64,000 nt of DNA from Trebonia sp963759545 (GTDB lineage: Bacteria > Actinomycetota > Actinomycetes > Streptosporangiales > Streptosporangiaceae), in contig CAVXAB010000048.1 of NCBI GenBank assembly GCA_963759545.1, forward strand, positions 1 through 64,000, given 5' to 3'. Made by a program: the position numbers and the translations under genes. Of the stretch, positions 36,905 to 43,079 are shown piece by piece. Numbering within the stretch: position 1 is the stretch's first letter; each line of letters opens with the position of its first letter. The notes beneath the pieces are model-generated. The model had not been told where the DNA came from and did no database searches. It worked only from the letters and a program-made list of their open reading frames with translations.

Positions 36905-37628
36905 CGCGTCACCTCCGGGGTGGTCTCGCGCAGGTAGGACAGGGCGAGTGCCTCCAGGCTGGCCTGGCCGTGGGCGGCGAGCAGCTCATCGACTGCCCCG
37001 GCTAGCCGCACCTGGCCGCGGGACAGCAGGATGAGGTAGCTGGCAACCCGTTCCAGTTCGGTGAGCACGTGGGAGGACAGCAGCACCGACACCCCGTCGT
37101 CGGCCGCGGCCGCCAGGACGGTGGCCATGAAGTCGTGCCGGGCGACCGGGTCGAGCATCGCCACCGGCTCGTCCAGTACCAGCAGCTTCGGGCGGCGGGC
37201 CAGCGCCAGGGTCAGCGCGAGCTGCGCCTGCTGCCCGCCCGACAGCTTCCCCGCCTTCCTTTTCGGCGGGATGCCGAGCTCATCCAGCCGGGTGCGGGCG
37301 TAGGGCTGGTCGAAGCGCCGGTTCAGCTGCGGGTGACATAGATCATGTCCGCGACCGACAGGGTCTTGTACAGCGGCGTGTCCTGGGCGACGAACGCGAT
37401 GCCGTCCAGCGCGGCGCGCGACCCGGCCCGGCGGCCGCCCAGCACGGTGACCCCGCCCGCCGACGGCGCGGTCAGGCCCACGGCCAGGTTCAGCAGCGTG
37501 CTCTTGCCCGCCCCGTTCGGCCCGACCAGCGCCGTCACCCGCCCGGCGGGGACCTGCAGCGTGCACTCGCGCAGCGCCCAGGTACGCCCGTAGCGCTTGC
37601 CCAGGCCGCTGGCCTCCACGACGTTCAT
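36901..37628 (-). CDS. ABC transporter ATP-binding protein, frame broken
   Basis: Partner of the permease gene. ATG 37628 has GGAGGAGA upstream. Walker A GPNGAGKST near residue 38 is in the first frame, which reaches LSVADMIYVTRS and stops near 37323. The rest (LNRRFDQPYARTRLDELGIP, signature LSGGQQAQLALTLALARRP, Walker B LLVLDEPVAMLDP, H-loop SSHVLTELERV) is in another frame to 36901. One base near 37325 restores about 242 residues. The drug-exporter-like subfamily is inferred from the layout. Confidence 0.87.
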
Positions 37629-37792
37629 CGGTCTCCTCCCATGCTCCAGTCCGGTGTGCCCGCCGCCCACTGTCCCCGGATACCGGCCCGGATGTCTGCG
37701 GCCCCGGGAACGAACCCGTTCATCCGCAAGTCTGAATCCAGGTCGCCGCACGGATGATGCGCACGGGCTGGCCAGGCGCTACCTTCGGGGGC

Positions 37793-38983
37793 ATGCAGGC
37801 AGTTCGGCGGCTGGCGGGCGGTGACCCGGGCATGATCGTGGATGCCGGGCTGGGGATCGCCGCGGCCGGGCTGACCGCAGTCGCCGCGTGGCGCCTGCCC
37901 GGCCTGATCAGCACCTCGATCACCGGGCCGACGTGGCTGCTGGTGCTGCTGCCCTTGCTCATGGGCGCGCCCCTGCTGCTGCGCCGCCGCGCGCCGCTGC
38001 TGATGTGGCTGGCGATCTGGGCGGGCCTAGCGCTGCAGTCCCGGTTCACCCTGGCCGTGCCGAGCCTGTCGTTCACGTTCGTGCTGTTCGCCGCCGCCTA
38101 CTCCCTGGGCGCGCACGCCAGCCTGCGCCGCGCGGTCGCTGGCCTGGTCGTCGCTGCCCCGGTCATTATCGAGATCAGTCACCACGGCAGGCTGGGGCTG
38201 GCCTACGCGCAGGACGGCGGCAAGCGGGCCGTGGTCTTGTCGTTGCTGCAGCTCGTGGCGTTCTTGCTGGCTGGCGTGCTCGTCCGCGCCCGCAGGCAGG
38301 CGGCCTCGCTGGCCGCGCGGAGCGCGGCGCTGCAGCGCCAGGCCGAGCAGGCCACGGCGGCTGAGCGGGCGCGGATCGCCAGGGAACTGCACGACATCGT
38401 CGCCCATCACCTCAGCGTGATCGTGCTGCAGGCGGCCGGCGCACGGGCGTCGGGAAAGCCGGCCGAGGCGACCCTGGAGAAGATCGAGAACAGCGCGCGT
38501 CAGGCACTTGGCGAGACCCGCCGCCTGCTTGGCGTCGTGCGCGACCCAGCCGGGGAGGCCGGGCTCGCCCCGCAGCCGGGCATCGGCGAGCTTGACGCGC
38601 TCGCCGCCAGCGTCCGGGCGGCGGGCCTGCCGGTGAACCTGGTCATCAGCGGTGACCCCGCCCCGCTGCCCGCGACCGTGGAGGTGTCGGTCTACCGCAT
38701 CGTCCAGGAGGCGCTGACCAACGTGCTCAAGCACGCCGGCCCGGCCCGCGCCGACGTGAAGATCGGCTGCGCGCAGGAAACGGTCACGATCGAGGTCACC
38801 GACGACGGAACCGGGGAACCAGGTCGCCAGGCGCCGCGCGGCGGGCGCGGGCTGGCCGGGATGCGCGAGCGGGCCGCGGTGTTCGGCGGTGAACTGCGCG
38901 CCGGGCCGCGGCCAGGCGGCGGGTTCGCCGTGCGCGCCCGGCTGCCGCTAGCCGACGGCCTGCCACCGGGCGAGCCGTCGTGA
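37793..38983 (+). CDS. DesK/NarL-type sensor histidine kinase
   Basis: 396 residues from ATG 37793. Five or six membrane segments (residues about 15-165, such as WLLVLLPLLMGAPLLL) are followed by a coiled linker and the HisKA_3 box RIARELHDIVAHHLS with H200 as phospho-acceptor. The HATPase N-box is QEALTNVLKHAG and the G-box GRGLAGMRERA. Its TGA overlaps the GTG of the response regulator. It is divergent from the ABC exporter genes (165 bases between starts) and probably controls them. Confidence 0.92.
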   Translation: MQAVRRLAGGDPGMIVDAGLGIAAAGLTAVAAWRLPGLISTSITGPTWLLVLLPLLMGAPLLLRRRAPLLMWLAIWAGLALQSRFTLAVPSLSFTFVLFAAAYSLGAHASLRRAVAGLVVAAPVIIEISHHGRLGLAYAQDGGKRAVVLSLLQLVAFLLAGVLVRARRQAASLAARSAALQRQAEQATAAERARIARELHDIVAHHLSVIVLQAAGARASGKPAEATLEKIENSARQALGETRRLLGVVRDPAGEAGLAPQPGIGELDALAASVRAAGLPVNLVISGDPAPLPATVEVSVYRIVQEALTNVLKHAGPARADVKIGCAQETVTIEVTDDGTGEPGRQAPRGGRGLAGMRERAAVFGGELRAGPRPGGGFAVRARLPLADGLPPGEPS

Positions 38984-39669
38984 TCAGCGTCCTGATCGTC
39001 GACGACCAGGACCTCGTCCGCGAAGGCCTGCGGATGCTGCTTGAAGCCGAGCCGGACCTGGCCGTCGCGGGCGAGGCCGGCGACGGCGGCCAGGCGCTGG
39101 CCCAGGCGCGGCTCCTGGACCCCGACGTGATCTTGATGGACGTCCGCATGCCCGGCATGGACGGCATCGAGGCGACCACCCGGCTCGTCCAGGCCGGGTC
39201 AAGGGCGCGGATCCTGATGCTGACCACCTTCGACCTGGACGAGTACGTCTACCACGCGCTGAAGGCGGGCGCGAGCGGCTTCCTGCTCAAGGACGCCAGC
39301 CGCGAGCAGCTGACCGGCGCCATGCGCGCGGTGTCGGCCGGCGAGACACTCCTCGCCCCGGCCATCACCCGGCGGCTCATCGAGGACTTCTGTAATGGCC
39401 CCGCCCCGGGTACCCCAGTTGCCGGTGCAGCCGGGGGCCTCAGCGAACGGGAACTCGGCGTCGTGCTGCTCGTGGCCCAGGGCCTGTCGAACGCCGAGAT
39501 CGCCGCCGGCCTCTACCTCAGCGAGGCCACCGTCAAGAGCCACATCGCCCGCATCCTCGCCAAGCTCGGGTTGCGTGACCGGGTGCAGGTCGCCGTCTAC
39601 GCCTACGAACACGGCATCGTCCGGCCGGGCCACGGCACCCCGTCACCCGGCCGGGGAACCAGACCCTAG
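38980..39669 (+). CDS. NarL/LuxR-type response regulator
   Basis: A 229-residue response regulator with an intact receiver (VLIVDDQDLVREGL, phospho-acceptor D54 in DVILMDVRMPG, FLLKD lysine) and a LuxR HTH (LSERELGVVLLVAQGLSNAE, then LYLSEATVKSHIARILAK). It starts at GTG 38980 overlapping the kinase stop. It is the likely activator or repressor of the divergent ABC exporter operon. Confidence 0.93.
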   Translation: MISVLIVDDQDLVREGLRMLLEAEPDLAVAGEAGDGGQALAQARLLDPDVILMDVRMPGMDGIEATTRLVQAGSRARILMLTTFDLDEYVYHALKAGASGFLLKDASREQLTGAMRAVSAGETLLAPAITRRLIEDFCNGPAPGTPVAGAAGGLSERELGVVLLVAQGLSNAEIAAGLYLSEATVKSHIARILAKLGLRDRVQVAVYAYEHGIVRPGHGTPSPGRGTRP

Positions 39670-39675
39670 GGCCGG

Positions 39676-39890
39676 CCGCGCCGGCCGCGCCCGAGGCGGT
39701 CAAGCCCGCGCCGCCGGCGGTTCTCTGCGGTTCCTCGAAGCCGCACGCACCACTTCTTGCGGGTGACCGTGGCCGTCGAACCCGCGCGCGGCGCCGGCGG
39801 TCCTCCGCGGTCCTCGAACCCGCGCGCGACACCATTTCTTACGCGGTGACCTTGGCGATTCTTACGCGGTGACCTTGGCGAGGAACGCGG
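39676..39890. repeat. imperfect direct repeats, including a duplicated gene end
   Basis: Two blocks of about 70 bases share GCCGGCGGT, CTCGAA, CCGCGCGC and CACCA...TTCTT in the same order (around 39700 and 39790). At 39836-39884 the 22-base segment TTCTTACGCGGTGACCTTGG(CG) occurs twice in tandem. The second copy contains the stop codon of the FBP-domain gene, so the gene end has been duplicated by slippage or recombination. Confidence 0.65.
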
Positions 39891-40347
39891 CGAGGTTGGC
39901 GACGTTCCGCTCGATCTGTTGCTCCAAGGTGAGATTCTCCCGGAACCTGGTGCTCGAGGCGGTGAACTTCTTGCCGCGCGTGTACAGCGAGCAGGCGAGG
40001 TCAGCGCACAGGTAGGCGCCGACCGAGTTGCCCTGCTGGCCGGCCTTGCCGGTGCGCGGCGCGACCATGAGCGTGACGTCACTGGAGTGACTGGTCAGGC
40101 AGATGGAGCACAGGTTGCTGCGCTTCTGCCCGGGGGTCGTGCAGCGAAGCGTGATGGCCACGAGGCCGGCACCGAGGTCGGCGACGAGATAGGCGCGGTC
40201 GGGGGCCTGCGGATCACGCCAGCCGAGAAAGTCCAGGTCGGTCCAGGGCTGCCCGGCCAGGTCGCGCGGCACGTGCAGCCGCTTGGCCTCACCCTTGCTG
40301 CAGTTCACGAACGCGGCACGGATCTCTTGCTCAGTTAGCGGCTCCAC
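39862..40347 (-). CDS. FBP-domain protein (EF-G-binding C-terminal treble clef)
   Basis: About 161 residues from a GTG near 40347, start EPLTEQEIRAAFVNCSKGEA. The C-terminal part carries the treble-clef zinc finger of FusB-type EF-G-binding proteins (LCSICLTSHSSD, then YLCADLACSLYTRGK). FusB-class proteins rescue EF-G from fusidic acid-stalled ribosomes. Actinobacterial homologues are widespread and mostly uncharacterised. It is divergent from the attenuator and tRNA array, which also concerns stalled translation, although this proximity may be chance. Further in-frame codons up to 40374 are an alternative start. Confidence 0.78.
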   Translation of the reverse strand: MEPLTEQEIRAAFVNCSKGEAKRLHVPRDLAGQPWTDLDFLGWRDPQAPDRAYLVADLGAGLVAITLRCTTPGQKRSNLCSICLTSHSSDVTLMVAPRTGKAGQQGNSVGAYLCADLACSLYTRGKKFTASSTRFRENLTLEQQIERNVANLAAFLAKVTA

Positions 40348-40519
40348 GACCTTGAAGGCTAGGCCGCCGCGCAAAGCCCGGTCAAACGTATATCTCGCCG
40401 GGCCGGCGCGACCGGTGCCGCCGCTCAGCGTCTGCTTCCGCGTCCGGGCCGGGGTCGGCCGAGGTCACGGGTCGGCTGGCCCTCGGCGGGCTCGCGGCGG
40501 GAATCGTGGAATAAATACG

Positions 40520-40548
40520 TTGCTATTGCTGGTTGCCGTTCTTATGGT
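40520..40548 (+). promoter_or_regulatory. candidate promoter of the leader and tRNA array
   Basis: TTGCTA at 40520-40525 and TATGGT at 40543-40548, separated by 17 bases, with AT-rich GAATAAATA just upstream of the -35. A start at about 40555 would put the transcript start at or next to ATG 40556. AT-rich DNA directly upstream of the -35 is a feature of WhiB7-dependent promoters, but that link is only suggestive. Confidence 0.55.
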
Positions 40549-40591
40549 TAGAGACATGAGGACGACGCGAGAGCAGAAGGAGGCGAACACG

Positions 40592-40651
40592 GTGGAACGG
40601 AATCTGTGGTCGCAGCCGAGTTGCTCCGTCATGCCCTTCCGCCTGGCATAG
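40592..40651 (+). CDS. short leader peptide upstream of the tRNA array
   Basis: A 19-residue open frame, MERNLWSQPSCSVMPFRLA, from GTG 40592 with a textbook AAGGAGG site 8 bases upstream (40577-40583). An in-frame ATG at 40556 would make a 31-residue, possibly leaderless version. The stop at 40649-40651 lies 9 bases before the 5' arm of an antiterminator helix, which in turn competes with a U-run terminator. This is the geometry of ribosome-controlled attenuation. It has single Trp, Cys and Met codons rather than a codon run, so stalling would be general or drug-induced rather than caused by starvation for one amino acid (inference). Confidence 0.65.
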   Translation: MERNLWSQPSCSVMPFRLA

Positions 40652-40660
40652 CGTATGCCC

Positions 40661-40714
40661 GCGGCACCGGGCAGGTTCCTGTGTAACGCCTGTTAGGCGA
40701 TAGCCGGGAGCCGC
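40661..40714 (+). promoter_or_regulatory. candidate antiterminator helix
   Basis: GCGGCACCGGGC (40661-40672) can pair with GCCGGGAGCCGC (40703-40714): 10 of 12 positions, broken by an A-A and a G-G mismatch. The 3' strand includes CCGC 40711-40714, which is the base of the terminator stem, so the two structures exclude each other. Confidence 0.55.
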
Positions 40715-40746
40715 TCTCAGGGATACCTGACGGGCGGTTTTTCTTT
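40711..40746 (+). terminator. intrinsic terminator/attenuator before the tRNA array
   Basis: The stem CCGCTCTCAGG pairs with CCTGA-c-GGGCGG across a GATA loop (one bulged C at 40731), followed at once by TTTTTCTTT (40738-40746). Canonical U-run terminators are unusual in such GC-rich DNA. tRNA-Trp begins 17 bases downstream, so the terminator controls entry into the array. Confidence 0.8.
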
Positions 40747-40762
40747 ACCCTCTTTTGTCTTC

Positions 40763-40833
40763 AGGGACGTAGTTCAACGGCAGAACAGCGGTCTCCAAAG
40801 CCGTAGGTGCGGGTTCGATTCCCGCCGTCCTTG
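40763..40833 (+). tRNA. tRNA-Trp(CCA)
   Basis: Acceptor AGGGACG/CGTCCTT, discriminator G. Anticodon loop CTCCAAA gives CCA with normal U33. T arm GCGGG-TTCGATT-CCCGC. First member of the array, directly behind the attenuator. Confidence 0.92.
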
Positions 40834-40962
40834 CCGGCCTTATAAACAGGCTTGCATATTGAGAACTCCATAGCGTGAGCACCATATCGGCAGGCAGCCT
40901 GGCCTGCCATGATGCCGCCGCGCCCGCCCTGTATCACTGGTGTATCAGGGCGCGGCGGCCCT
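40834..40962 (+). other. hairpin-rich spacer between tRNA-Trp and tRNA-Ala
   Basis: 129 bases without a tRNA. It contains GGCAGG/CCTGCC (about 40889-40908) and a perfect 12-base inverted repeat GCCGCCGCGCCC/GGGCGCGGCGGC (about 40914-40959) without a U-run. It may be an RNA-processing signal or a second, weak terminator inside the array. Confidence 0.6.
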
Positions 40963-41037
40963 GGGCTGCTAGCTCCAACTGGCAGAGCAACTCCCCTGCA
41001 AGGAGAAGGTTTCTCGGTTCGAATCCGAGGCAGTCCA
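40963..41037 (+). tRNA. tRNA-Ala(TGC) with C33
   Basis: Acceptor GGGCTGC/GCAGTCC, discriminator A. Anticodon stem CTCC/GGAG with loop CCTGCAA: anticodon TGC, C at position 33. T arm CTCGG-TTCGAAT-CCGAG. Confidence 0.88.
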
Positions 41038-41054
41038 CCGCGCCTACTGGTGCT

Positions 41055-41126
41055 CGGGATGTCGCGTAATGGTCAGCGCGCCTGATTTGGGGTCAGGCAG
41101 ACAGAGTTCGATTCTCTGCGTCCCGA
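41055..41126 (+). tRNA. tRNA-Pro(TGG)
   Basis: Acceptor CGGGATG/CGTCCCG, starting CGGG as in Pro tRNAs. Anticodon stem CCTGA/TCAGG, loop TTTGGGG, anticodon TGG, normal U33. Discriminator A. Confidence 0.9.
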
Positions 41127-41130
41127 CAAT

Positions 41131-41204
41131 GGCTCTCTAGCTCAGTTGACCGAGCGGCAGGTTGAAGCCCCTGCAGGTCGCTGGTTCGATCCCGGCGGGA
41201 GTCA
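41131..41204 (+). tRNA. tRNA-Phe(GAA) with an 8-base anticodon loop
   Basis: Acceptor GGCTCTC/GGGAGTC with two wobble pairs. Stem GCAGG/CCTGC encloses TTGAAGCC, one base longer than normal; GAA is in the usual place. The extra C is either a real oddity or a sequence indel. Confidence 0.75.
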
Positions 41205-41205
41205 C

Positions 41206-41279
41206 GCGGATGTAGCTCAACGGCAGAGCCGCAGCTCGCCAGGCTGAAGACGGGAGTTCGATTCTCCTCATCCGCTCCA
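41206..41279 (+). tRNA. tRNA-Gly(GCC) with C33 and encoded CCA
   Basis: Acceptor GCGGATG/CATCCGC, discriminator T, then CCA in the gene. Loop TCGCCAG: anticodon GCC, C33. Only one base separates it from tRNA-Phe. Confidence 0.88.
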
Positions 41280-41542
41280 CGCGCCTTCAATGCCGTTGAT
41301 TAAAGAGGAACGTGATGCCGCCGAGAGCCCCGTGTCTGACGGTAAGAGCCAGCAGTGACCATAGTCACGGAGATTTTCTTTTCATGTGGATTAAGCAGCT
41401 AATAAGCTGCGATTCCCACATGATCATGGTCCAGGCCGCGGAGTTTCCGCGCTAAAGCGGCGGTCCGCGCCGCCGGGCATTGGGCGAACCGGACAAATGG
41501 TACGGCGAAGACCGGCCGCGACCGACTCCAACGGCATTGCAC
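41280..41542 (+). other. 263-base gap in the tRNA array
   Basis: The largest gap in the array. No T-loop or acceptor pair is found, so the missing Asp tRNA is not here. It holds the palindromic element at 41389-41442 described separately. Confidence 0.6.
41389..41442. repeat. palindromic extragenic element, copy 2
   Basis: CATGTGG (about 41385) and CCACATG (about 41416) flank an inner GCAGCT/AGCTGC pair. The segment AATAAGCTGC...CACATGATCATGGTCC...GGCCGCGG matches 13094-13137. Two copies 28 kb apart in intergenic DNA suggest a repeat family. Confidence 0.7.
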
Positions 41543-41615
41543 GCGCCGCGAGCTATATCGGTGAAGCACTCGACTCTTAATCGAGAGACACCCGGTTCGA
41601 TCCCGGGGCGGCGCA
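41543..41615 (+). tRNA. tRNA-Lys(CTT)
   Basis: Acceptor GCGCCGC/GCGGCGC, discriminator A. Anticodon stem CTCGA/TCGAG, loop CTCTTAA, normal U33. T arm CCCGG-TTCGATC-CCGGG. Confidence 0.92.
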
Positions 41616-41616
41616 C

Positions 41617-41691
41617 GCGGGAGTGATGGCAATCGGGAGACCTCGCGAGCTCAGACCTCGCGGTCTGCGCGGTCGAATCGCGCCTTCCGCA
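41617..41691 (+). tRNA. tRNA-Leu(CAG)-like, short variable arm
   Basis: Acceptor GCGGGAG/CTTCCGC. Stem GCGAG/CTCGC, loop CTCAGAC, anticodon CAG. The variable region is only about 5 bases, whereas bacterial Leu tRNAs have a long arm. T loop is GTCGAAT, not TTCGAAT. Confidence 0.75.
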
Positions 41692-41695
41692 CCGT

Positions 41696-41768
41696 TTCCG
41701 GGTGGGGCGTAGGCGTCCCCAGCGGGGCTCTGGACCCCGCCCCGCTGGTTCGAGTCCAGCCCCGGAAG
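41696..41768 (+). tRNA. tRNA-Gln(CTG)
   Basis: Acceptor TTCCGGG/CCCGGAA, discriminator G. Anticodon stem CGGGG/CCCCG, loop CTCTGGA, normal U33. T arm GCTGG-TTCGAGT-CCAGC. Confidence 0.88.
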
Positions 41769-41772
41769 CCAT

Positions 41773-41840
41773 GCCGCCGCGCACGGCTGCGGCTCCGCTT
41801 TCGTACAGCGGACGGCCCGGGTCGGCACCGGGCGGCGGCT
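41773..41840 (+). tRNA. tRNA-Thr(CGT)-like, reduced D arm
   Basis: Acceptor GCCGCCG/CGGCGGC. Stem CCGCT/AGCGG, loop TTCGTAC, anticodon CGT. Only 68 bases: the D region is about 4 bases short, and the T loop reads GTCGGCA. Confidence 0.65.
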
Positions 41841-41844
41841 CCCC

Positions 41845-41920
41845 GTGCTCGTACTCCAACCGAGGTAGAGAGGGCGGCTTGAGTAGCCGTCTGTTGCGGG
41901 TTCGACTCCCGCCGAGCACA
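41845..41920 (+). tRNA. tRNA-Leu(GAG)-like, short variable arm
   Basis: Acceptor GTGCTCG/CGAGCAC, discriminator A. Stem GCGGC/GCCGT, loop TTGAGTA, anticodon GAG. Variable region CTGTT only. T arm GCGGG-TTCGACT-CCCGC. Confidence 0.8.
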
Positions 41921-41945
41921 CCGGTAATCATGCCGACAGATTTAC

Positions 41946-42018
41946 GCCTGCTTAGTGGCAACGGTAAGCACGCCTCCTCGGTACGGAGGCAGCCGGGGTT
42001 CGACTCCCCGAGCAGGCT
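41946..42018 (+). tRNA. tRNA-Thr(GGT) with C33
   Basis: Acceptor GCCTGCT/AGCAGGC, discriminator T. Stem CCTCC/GGAGG, loop TCGGTAC, anticodon GGT with C at position 33. Confidence 0.88.
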
Positions 42019-42031
42019 CTTTGTGGTGCAT

Positions 42032-42105
42032 GCCGAACTAGCCCAACTGGTAGAGGCGCCTCGCTTAGGACGAGGAGGATCGCGGTTCGAATCCGTGGTT
42101 CGGCA
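42032..42105 (+). tRNA. tRNA-Leu(TAG)-like, short variable arm
   Basis: Acceptor GCCGAAC/GTTCGGC, discriminator A. Stem CCTCG/CGAGG, loop CTTAGGA, anticodon TAG. Variable region AGGAT. T arm CGCGG-TTCGAAT-CCGTG. Confidence 0.82.
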
Positions 42106-42108
42106 CAT

Positions 42109-42193
42109 GGAAGGCGATCCGGACAGGCGTGCCGGGCTCCGTTGCTAGCGGATGCGCGGGTAACACCGTGCCGTTCGAGTCGGCCGCCTTCCT
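42109..42193 (+). tRNA. tRNA-Ser(GCT)
   Basis: Acceptor GGAAGGC/GCCTTCC, discriminator T. Loop TTGCTAG, anticodon GCT. A long variable arm of Ser type is present; length 85. Confidence 0.88.
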
Positions 42194-42199
42194 CGCATG

Positions 42200-42282
42200 G
42201 AGGATGAACCAGCCAGGCGGCTGGCCCCGGCCGGAAACCGGGTGGCGGCTAATCGCCGTGAGATTCGAGTTCTCCGTCCTCT
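42200..42282 (+). tRNA. tRNA-Ser(GGA) with C33
   Basis: Acceptor GAGGATG/CGTCCTC. Stem CCCGG/CCGGG, loop CCGGAAA, anticodon GGA, C33. Long variable arm GGCGG...CCG. The T stem has only four clean pairs (GAGA/TCTC). Confidence 0.78.
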
Positions 42283-42328
42283 GCCATCTCCCGCCTGTTC
42301 ACACCGGGTGCGAGAGCAGTTCACCCAT

Positions 42329-42413
42329 GGAGAGTGAACCTGCCAGGGATGCAGGCGCCGCCCCGAAAGCGGACGGGCGTATAAGCGTCGCGGTTCGAGT
42401 CCGCCGCTCTCCT
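42329..42413 (+). tRNA. tRNA-Ser(CGA) with C33
   Basis: Acceptor GGAGAGT/GCTCTCC, discriminator T. Stem CCGC/GCGG, loop CCCGAAA, anticodon CGA, C33. Long variable arm. T arm GCGG-TTCGAGT-CCGC. Confidence 0.86.
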
Positions 42414-42426
42414 CGCTGAAATCAAT

Positions 42427-42512
42427 GGAAGATGCGCCGCCGGTGCGGCAACGGGCTTTGAAAGCCAGTGGCGTCCCACGAGGGGCGCGGGGCTCAACAC
42501 CTCCATCTTCCG
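42427..42512 (+). tRNA. tRNA-Ser(TGA)
   Basis: Acceptor GGAAGAT/ATCTTCC, discriminator G. Loop TTTGAAA, anticodon TGA, normal U33. Long variable arm. T loop is CTCAACA, departing from the usual TTCRANN. Confidence 0.82.
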
Positions 42513-42518
42513 CCCAAC

Positions 42519-42594
42519 GGGCAACGACCCAGCTGGTTGACGGGGACCGTCTGATACGCGGGAACGGTTCCGAGTTCGAGTCTCGGGCGGCGTA
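42519..42594 (+). tRNA. tRNA-Ile(GAT)-like, degenerate acceptor
   Basis: Stem CCGT/GCGG with loop CTGATAC (anticodon GAT) and a good T arm CCGAG-TTCGAGT-CTCGG. The 5' GGGCAAC does not pair with the 3' GCGGCGT, so the gene is probably recombined or decayed. Confidence 0.45.
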
Positions 42595-42603
42595 CGCAGA
42601 ACA

Positions 42604-42679
42604 TGCTCGGTTGGAGGAACCGGCTAACTCACCTGGCCCTCAACTAGGAGACTGCGGGTTCGATCCCCGCACCGAGCAC
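42604..42679 (+). tRNA. tRNA-Glu(CTC)-like with C33
   Basis: Acceptor TGCTCGG/CCGAGCA, discriminator C. Stem CCTGG/CTAGG, loop CCCTCAA, anticodon CTC, C33. T arm GCGGG-TTCGATC-CCCGC. Glu identity rests on the anticodon alone; the discriminator is atypical. Confidence 0.75.
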
Positions 42680-42683
42680 GCAA

Positions 42684-42755
42684 GGCCCTATCGGCCAATG
42701 GCTAGGCCACTTGCCTTTCAAGCAGGAGAAGACGGGTCGGAACCGTCTAGGGTCA
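42684..42755 (+). tRNA. tRNA-Glu(TTC)
   Basis: Acceptor GGCCCTA/TAGGGTC, discriminator A. Stem CTTGC/GCAGG, loop CTTTCAA, anticodon TTC, normal U33. T loop GTCGGAA is unusual. Confidence 0.84.
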
Positions 42756-42756
42756 C

Positions 42757-42832
42757 TGCGGAGTAGAGGAATGGGGTACCTCGCTGGTCTCATAAACCAG
42801 AGCTGCGGGTTCAAGTCCCGTCTCCGCTACCA
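42757..42832 (+). tRNA. tRNA-Met(CAT), initiator-like, encoded CCA
   Basis: Positions 2-7 pair (GCGGAG/CTCCGC) but 1 and 72 are T and T, the mismatch that marks bacterial initiators. Stem CTGGT/ACCAG, loop CTCATAA. The three G:C pairs of classical initiators are reduced to two. T loop TTCAAGT. CCA is encoded. Confidence 0.85.
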
Positions 42833-42833
42833 A

Positions 42834-42904
42834 TCGGGTGTCGCCCAACGGCAGGGCCGCTGACCGTTAATCAGCTGATCGGGGTTCGAGTCCCTGCACC
42901 CGAG
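42834..42904 (+). tRNA. tRNA-Asn(GTT) with C33
   Basis: Acceptor TCGGGTG/CACCCGA, discriminator G. Stem GCTGA/TCAGC, loop CCGTTAA, anticodon GTT, C33. One base after the initiator-like gene. Confidence 0.9.
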
Positions 42905-42922
42905 CTTAACCCCGTAGATTAA

Positions 42923-42997
42923 GTCCCTGTGGTGAAACGGAAATCACTCCAGACTACGAATCTGGCGTCGCAGGTTCGAATCCTGCCGGGGATGCCA
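42923..42997 (+). tRNA. tRNA-Arg(ACG), encoded CCA
   Basis: Acceptor GTCCCTG/CGGGGAT with G-T at 1-72, discriminator G, CCA in the gene. Stem CCAGA/TCTGG, loop CTACGAA, normal U33; A34 would be edited to inosine. Confidence 0.88.
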
Positions 42998-43007
42998 CGT
43001 AAATTTG

Positions 43008-43078
43008 GCCCGGTTGGCGTAGCGGCAGCGCATCGCTCCTACAAAGCGAAAGCGGGGGTTCGACTCCCTCATCGGGTA
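43008..43078 (+). tRNA. tRNA-Val(TAC) with C33
   Basis: Acceptor GCCCGGT/ATCGGGT, discriminator A. Stem TCGCT/AGCGA, loop CCTACAA, anticodon TAC, C33. Confidence 0.88.
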
Positions 43079-43079
43079 C

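Noticed and set aside
40520..40746. T-box riboswitch in front of tRNA-Trp
   Set aside because: No T-box sequence or specifier stem is visible, and the target is tRNA genes rather than amino-acid genes. A translated leader with attenuator fits better.
41280..41542. Hidden tRNA-Asp(GTC)
   Set aside because: No T-loop, acceptor pair or GTC-bearing anticodon stem could be folded. The gap holds a palindromic repeat instead.
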